A stretch of DNA of 23,990 bases from an uncultured Muribaculaceae bacterium (GTDB lineage: Bacteria > Bacteroidota > Bacteroidia > Bacteroidales > Muribaculaceae). Shown here one piece after another: positions 7,788 through 14,894 of the stretch. Numbering within the stretch: the first letter of the stretch is position 1; each line of letters opens with the position of its first letter. The position numbers were made by a program, and so were the translations under genes. The DNA lies in the NCBI GenBank assembly GCA_938039795.1, contig CALHWU010000037.1:1-23990 (forward strand), written 5' to 3'. Below the pieces are notes generated by a model that was not told the DNA's origin, searched no databases, and worked only from the letters and a program-made list of their open reading frames with translations.

Positions 7788-7792
7788 TCTCC

Positions 7793-8617
7793 ATGATAGT
7801 ATTTCCTAACGCAAAAATCAATCTCGGACTGGCCATAACGCGCCGAAGAGAAGACGGATATCATGATATCGAGACAGTGATGTATCCTGTCGGCTGGACT
7901 GATATTCTTGAGATTGTGCCGTCGCCATCGGGACGCACCGAACTGTTCACATCCGGCCATCGGATGGAGTGCCCCCCTGAAAAAAATCTCGTGATGAAGG
8001 CTTATCACGCTCTCGATGCGATAGCGCCGCTGCCCCCTGTGAGCATCTATCTTCACAAGGTGATACCCGACGGCGCCGGACTCGGGGGAGGATCGGCCGA
8101 CGCGGCTTTCACGCTTAGGGCGCTCAATACTATGTTTGCCCTCGGCATCGACGACCGGCAGCTGGAGGCAACTGCGGCCACCATCGGGGCGGACTGCCCG
8201 TTTTTCATAAGGGATACTCCGGTGATGGCCACCGGCACTGGCACCACATTCACCCCGGCCGAAGTATCATTAGCCGGGTATACCATAGTCATTGTCAAAC
8301 CTGCCGGATCGGTATCCACGCGCGAAGCCTATGCAGGAGTGACGTCATACTCCGCGCCAGGAAGAGTGGCCGATGCGCTGTCGATGCCGATATCGCAGTG
8401 GCAAGGCCGTCTGGTCAACGATTTTGAAACTGCTGTCGCCGCACAGCTCCCGGAAGTGGCGGCTATCAAGCGGCGCCTTATCGCCATGGGAGCGGCATAT
8501 GCCTCCATGTCGGGGTCGGGGTCGGCGGTCTTCGGACTGTTTGACCGTGACATTTTGGCAGAAGAGGCAGGCAGAGAGTTCCCGTCATCCCACACATATG
8601 TCGGTCGTCTTGACTGA
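7793..8617 (+). CDS. ispE: 4-diphosphocytidyl-2-C-methyl-D-erythritol kinase
   Basis: IspE phosphorylates CDP-methylerythritol with ATP, the fourth step of the MEP pathway to isopentenyl diphosphate. From the ATG at 7793 it has 274 residues and is a GHMP-family kinase. K8 in FPNAKINLGLAI and D134 in GADCPFFIRDTP are the expected active-site residues, and the ATP loop PDGAGLGGGSADAA lies at 92-105. The frame is open to an ATG at 7775, but a promoter box lies between the two ATGs and homologues begin with the short hydrophobic run before NAKINLGL. It follows umuC by 62 bases with no obvious terminator between them. Confidence 0.94.
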   Translation: MIVFPNAKINLGLAITRRREDGYHDIETVMYPVGWTDILEIVPSPSGRTELFTSGHRMECPPEKNLVMKAYHALDAIAPLPPVSIYLHKVIPDGAGLGGGSADAAFTLRALNTMFALGIDDRQLEATAATIGADCPFFIRDTPVMATGTGTTFTPAEVSLAGYTIVIVKPAGSVSTREAYAGVTSYSAPGRVADALSMPISQWQGRLVNDFETAVAAQLPEVAAIKRRLIAMGAAYASMSGSGSAVFGLFDRDILAEEAGREFPSSHTYVGRLD

Positions 8618-8668
8618 CTGAACGTTATCAGTCCTCGATTGTTATGTCAGATAAAGGGCCAAACAGTT

Positions 8669-8684
8669 TGGCAAGATTTTTGCA
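8669..8684 (+). promoter_or_regulatory. Sigma-54-like -24/-12 promoter of grpE-dnaJ
   Basis: TGGCAAGATTTTTGCA matches the sigma-54 consensus TGGCACRNNNNTTGCW at all but one specified position and keeps the invariant GG-N10-GC spacing (GG 8670-8671, GC 8682-8683). Transcription would start near 8695, about 15 bases before the grpE ATG at 8710. No TAnnTTTG box was seen ahead of grpE. A dyad GACTGA-N6-TCAGTC lies upstream at 8616-8633. This is pattern matching only. Confidence 0.5.
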
Positions 8685-8709
8685 TGGCATAAGAAAAATA
8701 GCGTCAATT

Positions 8710-9312
8710 ATGAGCGACAAGAAAACTAAAACATCCGGCCACGCCGAAGAGCCTCAGGCCGAAGAGATATTGGACAACGTAGGCGAAGCTGCCTCGGAGA
8801 CCGAGAACATGACAGACCAGGATATCGAGAACGCCGAAATGAGCGAGATCGACCGTCTGGCAAAAGAGCTTGCCGACGAAAAGCTGAAGGTCGAGAAAGA
8901 GAAGAAAGAATACCTTTTCCTGATGGCCGAGTTTGACAATTTCCGCAAACGCACCCTCAAGGAGAAGAGCGACATCATACGCAACGCCAACGAGCAGGCA
9001 ATGAAAGGGCTGCTCCCGATCGTCGATGACTTCGAGCGCGGTCTTGAGGCCACCAAAGGCGTGGACGACCCTCAGGCCATACGTGAAGGTATGGAGATCA
9101 TCTACAACAAGCTTGTGAAATTCCTTGAACAGAACGGCGTGAAGGCCATGGAAAGCACCGGAGCCGAATTCAACCCCGACATGCACGAGGCCATAGCCAT
9201 GGTTCCGGTCGAGGATCAGAATATGAAAGGCAAGGTGATCGACACCCCCACCAAGGGCTACATGATCAACGACAAGGTGCTCCGTCACGCCAAAGTGGCT
9301 GTAGGCCAGTGA
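8710..9312 (+). CDS. grpE: Nucleotide exchange factor GrpE
   Basis: GrpE releases ADP from DnaK and so drives the Hsp70 folding cycle with DnaJ. From the ATG at 8710 the protein has 200 residues. The acidic N-terminus is followed by a long charged coiled coil, about residues 40-100, including the conserved AEFDNFRKRTLKEK. The beta-domain contains GAEFNPDMHEAIAMVP and ends KGYMINDKVLRHAKVAV, a standard GrpE C-terminus. The frame is open back to 8644, but the added 22 residues cover the sigma-54-like element and duplicate an MSDK start, so 8710 is preferred. dnaJ follows after 28 bases and dnaK is not in the window. Confidence 0.95.
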   Translation: MSDKKTKTSGHAEEPQAEEILDNVGEAASETENMTDQDIENAEMSEIDRLAKELADEKLKVEKEKKEYLFLMAEFDNFRKRTLKEKSDIIRNANEQAMKGLLPIVDDFERGLEATKGVDDPQAIREGMEIIYNKLVKFLEQNGVKAMESTGAEFNPDMHEAIAMVPVEDQNMKGKVIDTPTKGYMINDKVLRHAKVAVGQ

Positions 9313-9340
9313 TTGTTTTATCGAGAGGCAAAAGGAAAAG

Positions 9341-10507
9341 ATGGAAAAGAGAGACTACTACGAAGTGCTCGGCGTAGCGAAGACAGCCACTCCGGAAGAG
9401 CTCAAAAAAGCCTACCGCAAGCTGGCTATCAAGTATCACCCCGACAAGAACCCCGGCAACAAGGAGGCTGAAGAGAAATTCAAGGAGGCCGCCGAAGCCT
9501 ACGATGTGCTCTCCGACCCGGAGAAACGTCAGAAATACGACCAGTTCGGCCATAACATGGGGCCCCAGGGCTTCCCCGGAGGAGGCGGCGGTTTCAGTGC
9601 CGGCGGCTTCACGATGGAGGATATATTCTCGCAGTTCGGCGATATATTCGGCGGTCACGGAGGCTTCGACATGGGAGGCTTCGGAAGTGCCGCCGGCGGA
9701 CGTCCACGCAAGCGTCAGCGTCGCGGCGACGATCTGCGCATCACTCTTAAACTCACTCTTGAAGACATTGCCAAAGTGGTCAGCAAGACACTGAAACTTA
9801 GGGCATTTGCCAAATGCGATCACTGCAACGGCACCGGAGCCAAGGACGGCACGGCATTCGTCACCTGTCCGACATGTCACGGATCCGGCACGGTAATGCG
9901 CACTCAGCAGACCATATTCGGCATGAGCCAGAGCGCGGCCGTCTGTCCCGAATGCAACGGCGACGGCAAGATCATAAAGGAGAACTGCACCTACTGCAAC
10001 GGCACCGGAGTGCAGCATAAAGAGCAGGTAGTATCGTTCAACATTCCCGCCGGAGTAGCCGACGGAATGACTCTCACCGTCAAAGGCAAAGGCAACGCGC
10101 CGATGCATGGCGGCGTCAACGGCGATCTGCTTGTGGTCATCGAGGAGATAAAGCATCCGGAACTGATACGCGACGGCAACGACGTGGTCTACAATCTGAT
10201 GCTTGACTTCCCGACAGCTGCATTGGGCGGATCGGTGGAAGTGCCCACCATCGGCGGACGCGCCCGACTGAAGATAGCTCCGGGTACGCAACCGGGCAAG
10301 ATACTGCGTCTGCGCGGCAAAGGACTCCCATCCACCGAAGGCTACGGTACGGGCGACGAGCTTGTCAACGTGATGGTCTACGTGCCTGAAACTCTTGACG
10401 ACGAAGAACGCGCCGCCATAGAAAAGCTCAGCGACAAACCCGACATGAAACCGAGCGACAGCGTCAAGGAGCGTATTTTCAGCAAGCTGCGCCACATATT
10501 CGACTGA
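9341..10507 (+). CDS. dnaJ: Chaperone DnaJ
   Basis: DnaJ stimulates DnaK ATPase and delivers unfolded substrate. The 388-residue protein has the full class I layout. The J domain is at about 1-70, with HPD at 33-35. A Gly/Phe-rich linker spans about 74-120. A zinc domain starts near residue 159 with four repeats, CDHCNGTG, CPTCHGSG, CPECNGDG and CTYCNGTG. Two C-terminal substrate-binding domains follow. It is co-transcribed with grpE 28 bases upstream and ends in a strong hairpin terminator. A start RBS-like AAAGGAAAAG precedes the ATG. Confidence 0.97.
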   Translation: MEKRDYYEVLGVAKTATPEELKKAYRKLAIKYHPDKNPGNKEAEEKFKEAAEAYDVLSDPEKRQKYDQFGHNMGPQGFPGGGGGFSAGGFTMEDIFSQFGDIFGGHGGFDMGGFGSAAGGRPRKRQRRGDDLRITLKLTLEDIAKVVSKTLKLRAFAKCDHCNGTGAKDGTAFVTCPTCHGSGTVMRTQQTIFGMSQSAAVCPECNGDGKIIKENCTYCNGTGVQHKEQVVSFNIPAGVADGMTLTVKGKGNAPMHGGVNGDLLVVIEEIKHPELIRDGNDVVYNLMLDFPTAALGGSVEVPTIGGRARLKIAPGTQPGKILRLRGKGLPSTEGYGTGDELVNVMVYVPETLDDEERAAIEKLSDKPDMKPSDSVKERIFSKLRHIFD

Positions 10508-10533
10508 TTCCTGGCAACGGAACATATAATTTT

Positions 10534-10579
10534 CATGGAGCGACATCTGTCATTAGAGCGTCGCTCCATGATTTTTTTT
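10534..10579 (+). terminator. Intrinsic terminator after dnaJ
   Basis: CATGGAGCGAC at 10534-10544 pairs perfectly with GTCGCTCCATG at 10560-10570 (11-bp stem, 15-base loop), followed by A and eight T residues. It ends the grpE-dnaJ transcript. The T run directly abuts the cobU promoter box. Confidence 0.92.
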
Positions 10580-10580
10580 G

Positions 10581-10588
10581 TAATTTTG
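10581..10588 (+). promoter_or_regulatory. cobU promoter -7 box
   Basis: TAATTTTG is a perfect -7 element ending 8 bases before the cobU ATG at 10597, so the leader would be only a few bases. The region where a -33 box should lie is the right arm of the dnaJ terminator and shows no TTTG. There is no room for a cobalamin riboswitch between this box and the start. Confidence 0.6.
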
Positions 10589-10596
10589 CCATTGCT

Positions 10597-11109
10597 ATGG
10601 CAAAAATCATAATGGTAACAGGGGGCCAGCGCTCCGGCAAGAGCGAACTGGCCGAGCGGATAGCGCTACAACTGTCGGACAATCCGCTGTATATCGCCAC
10701 AGCGATGGTCACCGACGATGAAATGGCCAGGCGCGTCGAGGTCCACCGCCAGCGGCGCGGACACAAATGGCGGCTGGCCGAAGAACAGCTGTGGCCGTCG
10801 CGACACATCTCTTCCGGCGACACCGCGCTGCTCGACTGCATCACCACCTGGGCGACGAATCTGCTGCTGCATTACCAGGAGGATGCGGATAAGACGCTCG
10901 ACGCAGTCAGGAGTGAAATAGCACGCATAGCCTCAATCGACGGCGCTACCGTCATAGCCGTCACCAACGAGATAGGCCTCGGCGGCATCAGCCCAAACCC
11001 GCTGCAACGGAAATTCACCGACCTGCATGGAATGGCAAACCGATGCCTGGCCGACAACGCTTCAGAAGTTTACATGACCCTATCAGGGATACCCGTAAAG
11101 ATCAAATGA
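10597..11109 (+). CDS. cobU: Bifunctional adenosylcobinamide kinase / adenosylcobinamide-phosphate guanylyltransferase
   Basis: CobU phosphorylates adenosylcobinamide and then transfers GMP from GTP to give AdoCbi-GDP, for cobalamin lower-loop assembly or cobinamide salvage. The 170-residue protein is typical in length. The P-loop GGQRSGKS is at 9-16; the guanylyl-transfer histidine is probably H50 in VEVHRQRRGHKW; and TNEIGLGGISPNPLQRKFTDLHGMANR is the conserved C-terminal half, split here as TNEIGLGGIS plus LHGMANR for orientation. The stop overlaps the cobT start as ATGA, so translation of the pair is likely coupled. It is the first gene of cobU-cobT-cobS. Confidence 0.95.
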   Translation: MAKIIMVTGGQRSGKSELAERIALQLSDNPLYIATAMVTDDEMARRVEVHRQRRGHKWRLAEEQLWPSRHISSGDTALLDCITTWATNLLLHYQEDADKTLDAVRSEIARIASIDGATVIAVTNEIGLGGISPNPLQRKFTDLHGMANRCLADNASEVYMTLSGIPVKIK

Positions 11110-12146
11110 CCACATTCGCCATCAAGCGCCCCGACCGCTCCATAGAGCCTGCGCTCCGCCACAAAGTAGACAATCTCACAAAACCGAAAGGCTCGCTCGG
11201 CATGCTCGAACGGCTTGCCATACAGATCGGCCTGATCCAGCAGACGCTGAATCCGCATCTCGACCGGCCATGCAACATACTCTTCGCCGCCGACCACGGC
11301 ATAATCGAAGAGGGTGTCAGCGTCTCGCCCAAAGAGGTCACCTGGCAGCAGCTCGGGCATTTTGCCAAAGGGGGCGCAGGCATAAACTTCCTGTGCCGTC
11401 AACATGGGTTTCGTCTGGTGCTCGTGGATGCCGGAGTCGACTATGACATTCCCACCGGCCACGGCATCATCGACCGTAAGGTAGGCCGTTCGACCCGAAA
11501 TTTCCTGCACGGCCCCGCCATGACCCGTGAGGAGCTTGACCAATGTCTGCGGAGCGGCGCCGAAATAGTCGACATGGTGGCTGCCGAAGGCACCAACACA
11601 GTCAGCTTCGGCGAGATGGGAAGCGGCAACACCTCGGCTTCATCAATGTGGATGCATGCTTTCGCCGGGACTCCCCTCCCTCAGTGCGTGGGCGCCGGAG
11701 CCGGACTCGACGACGATGGAATACGACATAAACTCGATGTCCTGACGCAGGCATGGAACAACTATGCGGGCGACGGCACTCCGGAGGATCTCATGGCATG
11801 GTTCGGAGGCTACGAGATGGCTATGGCCGTCGGAGGCATGCTCCGCGCTGCAGAGCTCGGGATGGTGATCATTGTCGACGGCTTCATCATGACGAGCTGC
11901 ATGCTGGCCGCCTCCCAGCTTCACCCCGAAGTGAAGGAATATGCCGTCTATGGACATCAGGGCGATGAATCGGGCCATAAACTCGCCCTACAGGCGCTCG
12001 GCGCCCGTCCGCTGCTGCATCTCGACCTGCGGCTCGGAGAAGGGAGCGGCGCCGTCTGCGCCTATCCTATACTGGAATCGGCCGTAAGGATGATCAACGA
12101 GATGGACTCGTTTGCCGACGTAAACGTCACAAAATATTTCGACTGA
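11106..12146 (+). CDS. cobT: Nicotinate-nucleotide--dimethylbenzimidazole phosphoribosyltransferase
   Basis: CobT activates the lower-ligand base by transferring phosphoribose from nicotinate mononucleotide, giving alpha-ribazole phosphate. From the ATG at 11106 it has 346 residues. The N-terminal LTKPKGSLGMLERLA, the central FGEMGSGNTS and the C-terminal LRLGEGSGAVCAYPI with E312 as catalytic base match the family (Salmonella E317). The start overlaps the cobU stop by four bases (ATGA), which decides it over an in-frame ATG at 11043. cobS starts 5 bases after the stop. Which base is attached cannot be told from sequence. Confidence 0.96.
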   Translation: MTTFAIKRPDRSIEPALRHKVDNLTKPKGSLGMLERLAIQIGLIQQTLNPHLDRPCNILFAADHGIIEEGVSVSPKEVTWQQLGHFAKGGAGINFLCRQHGFRLVLVDAGVDYDIPTGHGIIDRKVGRSTRNFLHGPAMTREELDQCLRSGAEIVDMVAAEGTNTVSFGEMGSGNTSASSMWMHAFAGTPLPQCVGAGAGLDDDGIRHKLDVLTQAWNNYAGDGTPEDLMAWFGGYEMAMAVGGMLRAAELGMVIIVDGFIMTSCMLAASQLHPEVKEYAVYGHQGDESGHKLALQALGARPLLHLDLRLGEGSGAVCAYPILESAVRMINEMDSFADVNVTKYFD

Positions 12147-12151
12147 CCACC

Positions 12152-12901
12152 ATGCAACGCCTCGCCGCAGCCATATCATTCTTTACACGTGTGTCCCTCT
12201 GGCGTGTGATGAAGATCGATCCGCGACACTATGAGCGCGTGGTAGAGATGTGGCCTGTCGCAGGCTATCTCACCGGCGGACTGTGCGCGCTCGTGCTGTG
12301 GCTCGCCTCGATGGCTTTCAGTCCGCTTGTAGCGGCACTGCTCGCACTGGCGGCACGCACACTGTTTACTGGGGCGCTTCATGAAGACGGCATGGCCGAC
12401 TTCGCCGACGGCATGGGAGGGGGGACATCGCGTGAACGTATCCTGGCCATCATGAAAGACTCGCACATAGGCACATACGGCGTCATAACACTTGCGCTCT
12501 ATTACATGCTGGCCGCATCTGCCATAGCCTCCATGCCGACGGTAACCGGCTGCGCCGTAGTGTTCGCCGCAGATGTATGGAGCAAATACTGCGCCGGCAT
12601 GATCATAAACGCACTCCCCTACGCCCGACCACGCGAGGAAGCCAAGAACCGGACAGTCTATATACGCATCCGGCCGGCCACGCTACTGACGGGATTCATT
12701 CTCTCGGCATGGCCTCTGGCGCTGCTGCCATGGCCTGTGACACTCGCCGCCGCGGCGCCCGTCGGCGCCACCGCCCTGCTCATCCTATATCTGCGCCACA
12801 AGATCGGCGCATATACGGGCGACTGCTGCGGAGCCGTATTCTGCATCTCGGAGCTGTGCTTTCTGCTCGCGGCGACAGCCATTCTGCGAACCATAGGATA
12901 A
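12152..12901 (+). CDS. cobS: Adenosylcobinamide-GDP ribazoletransferase (cobalamin synthase)
   Basis: CobS joins AdoCbi-GDP with alpha-ribazole or its phosphate to complete the cobalamin lower loop, in the inner membrane. The 249-residue protein has several hydrophobic segments (about 36-72, 105-125, 130-150, 170-215 and 230-247). The acidic metal-binding motif HEDGMADFADGMGG lies at about 77-90. Upstream cobU and cobT provide both substrates and the spacing to cobT is 5 bases. The alpha-ribazole phosphatase gene cobC, which often completes this set, is not next to it. Confidence 0.94.
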   Translation: MQRLAAAISFFTRVSLWRVMKIDPRHYERVVEMWPVAGYLTGGLCALVLWLASMAFSPLVAALLALAARTLFTGALHEDGMADFADGMGGGTSRERILAIMKDSHIGTYGVITLALYYMLAASAIASMPTVTGCAVVFAADVWSKYCAGMIINALPYARPREEAKNRTVYIRIRPATLLTGFILSAWPLALLPWPVTLAAAAPVGATALLILYLRHKIGAYTGDCCGAVFCISELCFLLAATAILRTIG

Positions 12902-12947
12902 AAAGCGTTGTTATATCGTCGATCAATCCACACAAACCATAGCCAAA

Positions 12948-13880
12948 ATGCCAACACAGATAGCCCGACAGCTGACCGACCTTATAGGAGGAACCCCTCT
13001 GCTGCGCCTCGAACGATTCACAAAAGCGATGTGTCCGGGAGCCGACATCGTAGCAAAACTGGAGTATTTCAATCCGGGAGGAAGCGTAAAGGATCGTGTG
13101 GCCTTCAGCATGATCACCGAGGCAGAGCGCGCCGGCACTCTCCGTCAGGGCGGAGTGATCGTGGAACCGACAAGCGGCAATACGGGAGTCGGGCTCGCAT
13201 GGATCGGCACCCTCAAAGGCTACCGAGTGATACTGACCATGCCCGAGACCATGAGCAAGGAGCGGCGCGAACTGCTCGCGGCCTATGGCGCGGAAATCGT
13301 GCTTACGCCAGGCAAAGAGGGCATGGCCGGCGCCATCGCCGAGGCTGAAAAGATCAGACTGGCCACTCCCGGTGCAGTCATCCTCGGACAATTCACAAAT
13401 CCGGCCAATCCAGCCATACATGAGGCCACCACCGGCCCTGAAATATGGAACGGCACCGACGGCAAAGTCGACATCTTCGTGGCCGGAGTGGGTACCGGAG
13501 GCACCATTACAGGAGTCGGACGCTACCTCAAAGAGCGTAAACCGGATGTAAGGATAGTCGCCGTAGAGCCACGCGAATCGGCAGTATTGTCGGGCGAGGA
13601 TCCGGGAGGACACGGCATACAGGGGATAGGGGCAGGTTTCATTCCGGCGACCTACGATCCATCGGTAGTGGATGAGGCAGTGGCCGTCTATACCGACTAT
13701 GCCAAAAGCATGACACGGCGGATAGCACGCGAAGAGGGGCTGCTTGTAGGCATATCTTCCGGAGCCGCGCTCGCCGCCTCTATTGAAATCGCCAGACGGC
13801 CGGAATGCCGCGGCAAAATGATCGTGGCGCTCCTGCCTGATACAGGCGAACGCTATCTCTCCACCGGCATCTACGACTGA
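12948..13880 (+). CDS. cysK: Cysteine synthase A (O-acetylserine sulfhydrylase)
   Basis: This PLP enzyme makes cysteine from O-acetylserine and sulfide. The 310-residue protein shows the cofactor lysine K48 in NPGGSVKDR, the substrate loop PTSGNTG at about 75-81, the phosphate-binding GTGGT at 182-186, and SSGAA near 272-276. It follows cobS by 46 bases on the same strand, with no TAnnTTTG or terminator seen between them, so it may be read from the cobalamin operon. Related cystathionine beta-synthase and CysM proteins share the fold; the overall pattern favours CysK. Its last 10 bases overlap the end of the convergent membrane-protein gene. Confidence 0.94.
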   Translation: MPTQIARQLTDLIGGTPLLRLERFTKAMCPGADIVAKLEYFNPGGSVKDRVAFSMITEAERAGTLRQGGVIVEPTSGNTGVGLAWIGTLKGYRVILTMPETMSKERRELLAAYGAEIVLTPGKEGMAGAIAEAEKIRLATPGAVILGQFTNPANPAIHEATTGPEIWNGTDGKVDIFVAGVGTGGTITGVGRYLKERKPDVRIVAVEPRESAVLSGEDPGGHGIQGIGAGFIPATYDPSVVDEAVAVYTDYAKSMTRRIAREEGLLVGISSGAALAASIEIARRPECRGKMIVALLPDTGERYLSTGIYD

Positions 13881-14641
13881 GAGCCTCGTGAGCGCGGGTA
13901 GATGAACCGTGCCAGTCCGATGATGTAACGCCTGAAACCGGGACGATACATCAGCAGCCTGTCAAACCATGCCAGACGGGGGTCAACAAGCTTTATCGCA
14001 TAACCAGCGAAGAGCATGGCGAAAAGTGTGCCCGGGCCGATGATATTCCAGGCCCAGCGGCCGAAAAAGAGATAACTGCTGACAACGGCAAGCACCACAA
14101 GACTGGTATCCACGATCATCTTAACTTTGGGGAACGGCATGCCGGTCACGCGGCTCAATGCTACCGGGAATCCTTCACCCGGCATAGTGACCGACCCGCA
14201 TCTGACTTCGAAAGCTATGCCTATGCCCATCACGGTGCATCCGGCAAACTGCGTAATGATCTTCGATAGTGCAGAATTGCATTCGATCCATGCCGTGGCC
14301 ATCATATTGACGTCGATAAGCCAGCCGAACACAAAACCGATAACAAGCTGAAAAAGCTGCATGGGATTGAAGCGTCGCCGCAATACCAGAATCTGCAGCA
14401 ACACCAGCACGAAATTCATCACGATCGTATATCCTCCCACCGTAAGCGGAGGCACAATGCCCTGCATGCCCGCGAGCGAGAACGACAAGGGCAATGACGA
14501 GATGACACTGCTGCCGAGGTAGGATTTTATACACAGCACCACGCCCAGCGTCATAAGATAAAGCGATGCGAGCAGGAGCAGATGCTGCCAGAGGAACGAG
14601 ATGACAGCGTCTTTACGCGGAATAGTCGTTGGAAACGTCAT
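13871..14641 (-). CDS. YczE/DUF6198-like integral membrane protein
   Basis: This is a 256-residue protein with about six predicted membrane helices (roughly 17-40, 63-85, 95-115, 127-148, 170-190 and 198-217). The long run GIGIAFEVRCGSVTMPGEGF followed by PVALSRVTG and the GWLIDVNMM segment match the YczE/DUF6198 membrane proteins found in Firmicutes and Bacteroidota. Their function is not established; some annotations suggest transport, but nothing here shows a substrate. The gene ends by overlapping cysK by 10 bases tail to tail. Its leader carries a tandem 17-bp repeat and the promoter lies about 55 bases upstream of the start. Family assignment is from memory of the pattern, function unknown. 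Confidence 0.8.
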   Translation of the reverse strand: MTFPTTIPRKDAVISFLWQHLLLLASLYLMTLGVVLCIKSYLGSSVISSLPLSFSLAGMQGIVPPLTVGGYTIVMNFVLVLLQILVLRRRFNPMQLFQLVIGFVFGWLIDVNMMATAWIECNSALSKIITQFAGCTVMGIGIAFEVRCGSVTMPGEGFPVALSRVTGMPFPKVKMIVDTSLVVLAVVSSYLFFGRWAWNIIGPGTLFAMLFAGYAIKLVDPRLAWFDRLLMYRPGFRRYIIGLARFIYPRSRGSQS

Positions 14642-14650
14642 ATCTACCTA

Positions 14651-14684
14651 ATTATTATATCCACTTCATTATTATATCCACGTC
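14651..14684 (-). repeat. Tandem 17-bp direct repeat in 5' leader
   Basis: ATTATTATATCCACTTC (14651-14667) is followed without a gap by ATTATTATATCCACGTC (14668-14684), differing at one base. On the minus strand this lies between the promoter box and the ATG of the YczE-like gene. A degenerate third unit (10 of 17 matches) seems to include the start codon itself. Confidence 0.85.
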
Positions 14685-14696
14685 ATAACCATTACA

Positions 14697-14704
14697 CAAA
14701 ATTA
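14697..14704 (-). promoter_or_regulatory. Promoter -7 box of the YczE-like gene
   Basis: On the minus strand TAATTTTG is a perfect -7 element. Transcription should start near 14690, giving a leader of about 50 bases that contains both 17-bp repeats. No -33 TTTG is evident; a dyad at 14731-14753 lies upstream instead. Confidence 0.6.
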
Positions 14705-14730
14705 CTAAAAATTACGCGAATTTTTTATTG

Positions 14731-14753
14731 GATCACCATATGATTATGTGATC
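14731..14753. promoter_or_regulatory. Inverted repeat GATCAC-N11-GTGATC
   Basis: Six-base arms GATCAC (14731-14736) and GTGATC (14748-14753) flank an 11-base A/T-rich spacer. The dyad centre is about 50 bases upstream of the predicted start site of the YczE-like gene. Shape and position suit a dimeric DNA-binding regulator. It is not followed by a T run, so a terminator is unlikely. Confidence 0.4.
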
Positions 14754-14797
14754 TACTATATCGCATCGGCAATGTAGTCACGTCGGCGGAACAAACA

Positions 14798-14831
14798 AAC
14801 CCTGAAAGCCTGTGAGAGCGCTTTCAGGGTT
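14798..14831 (-). terminator. Terminator of the phosphatase-SusCD operon
   Basis: AACCCTGAAAGC at 14798-14809 pairs with GCTTTCAGGGTT at 14820-14831 (12-bp stem, 10-base loop). Read on the minus strand it is followed by TGTTTGTTC, a T-rich tail. It lies 64 bases beyond the susD-like stop and separates that operon from the YczE-like gene. Confidence 0.8.
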
Positions 14832-14894
14832 ATCTGACGACCGGGTATGTGTGTCATCAATCCGGCCGGAAATCAATCAGCAAGAAGCGATCTG

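Noticed and set aside
9266..10546. Long minus-strand frame of 426 codons opposite dnaJ
   Set aside because: It is the shadow of the unmistakable dnaJ gene; its translation has no recognisable domain and is rich in His and Val as expected from antisense of a G/C-rich gene.
10508..10596. Cobalamin riboswitch ahead of cobU
   Set aside because: The 89-base gap is filled by the dnaJ terminator and a promoter box directly before the ATG; there is no B12-box-like sequence or room for the fold.
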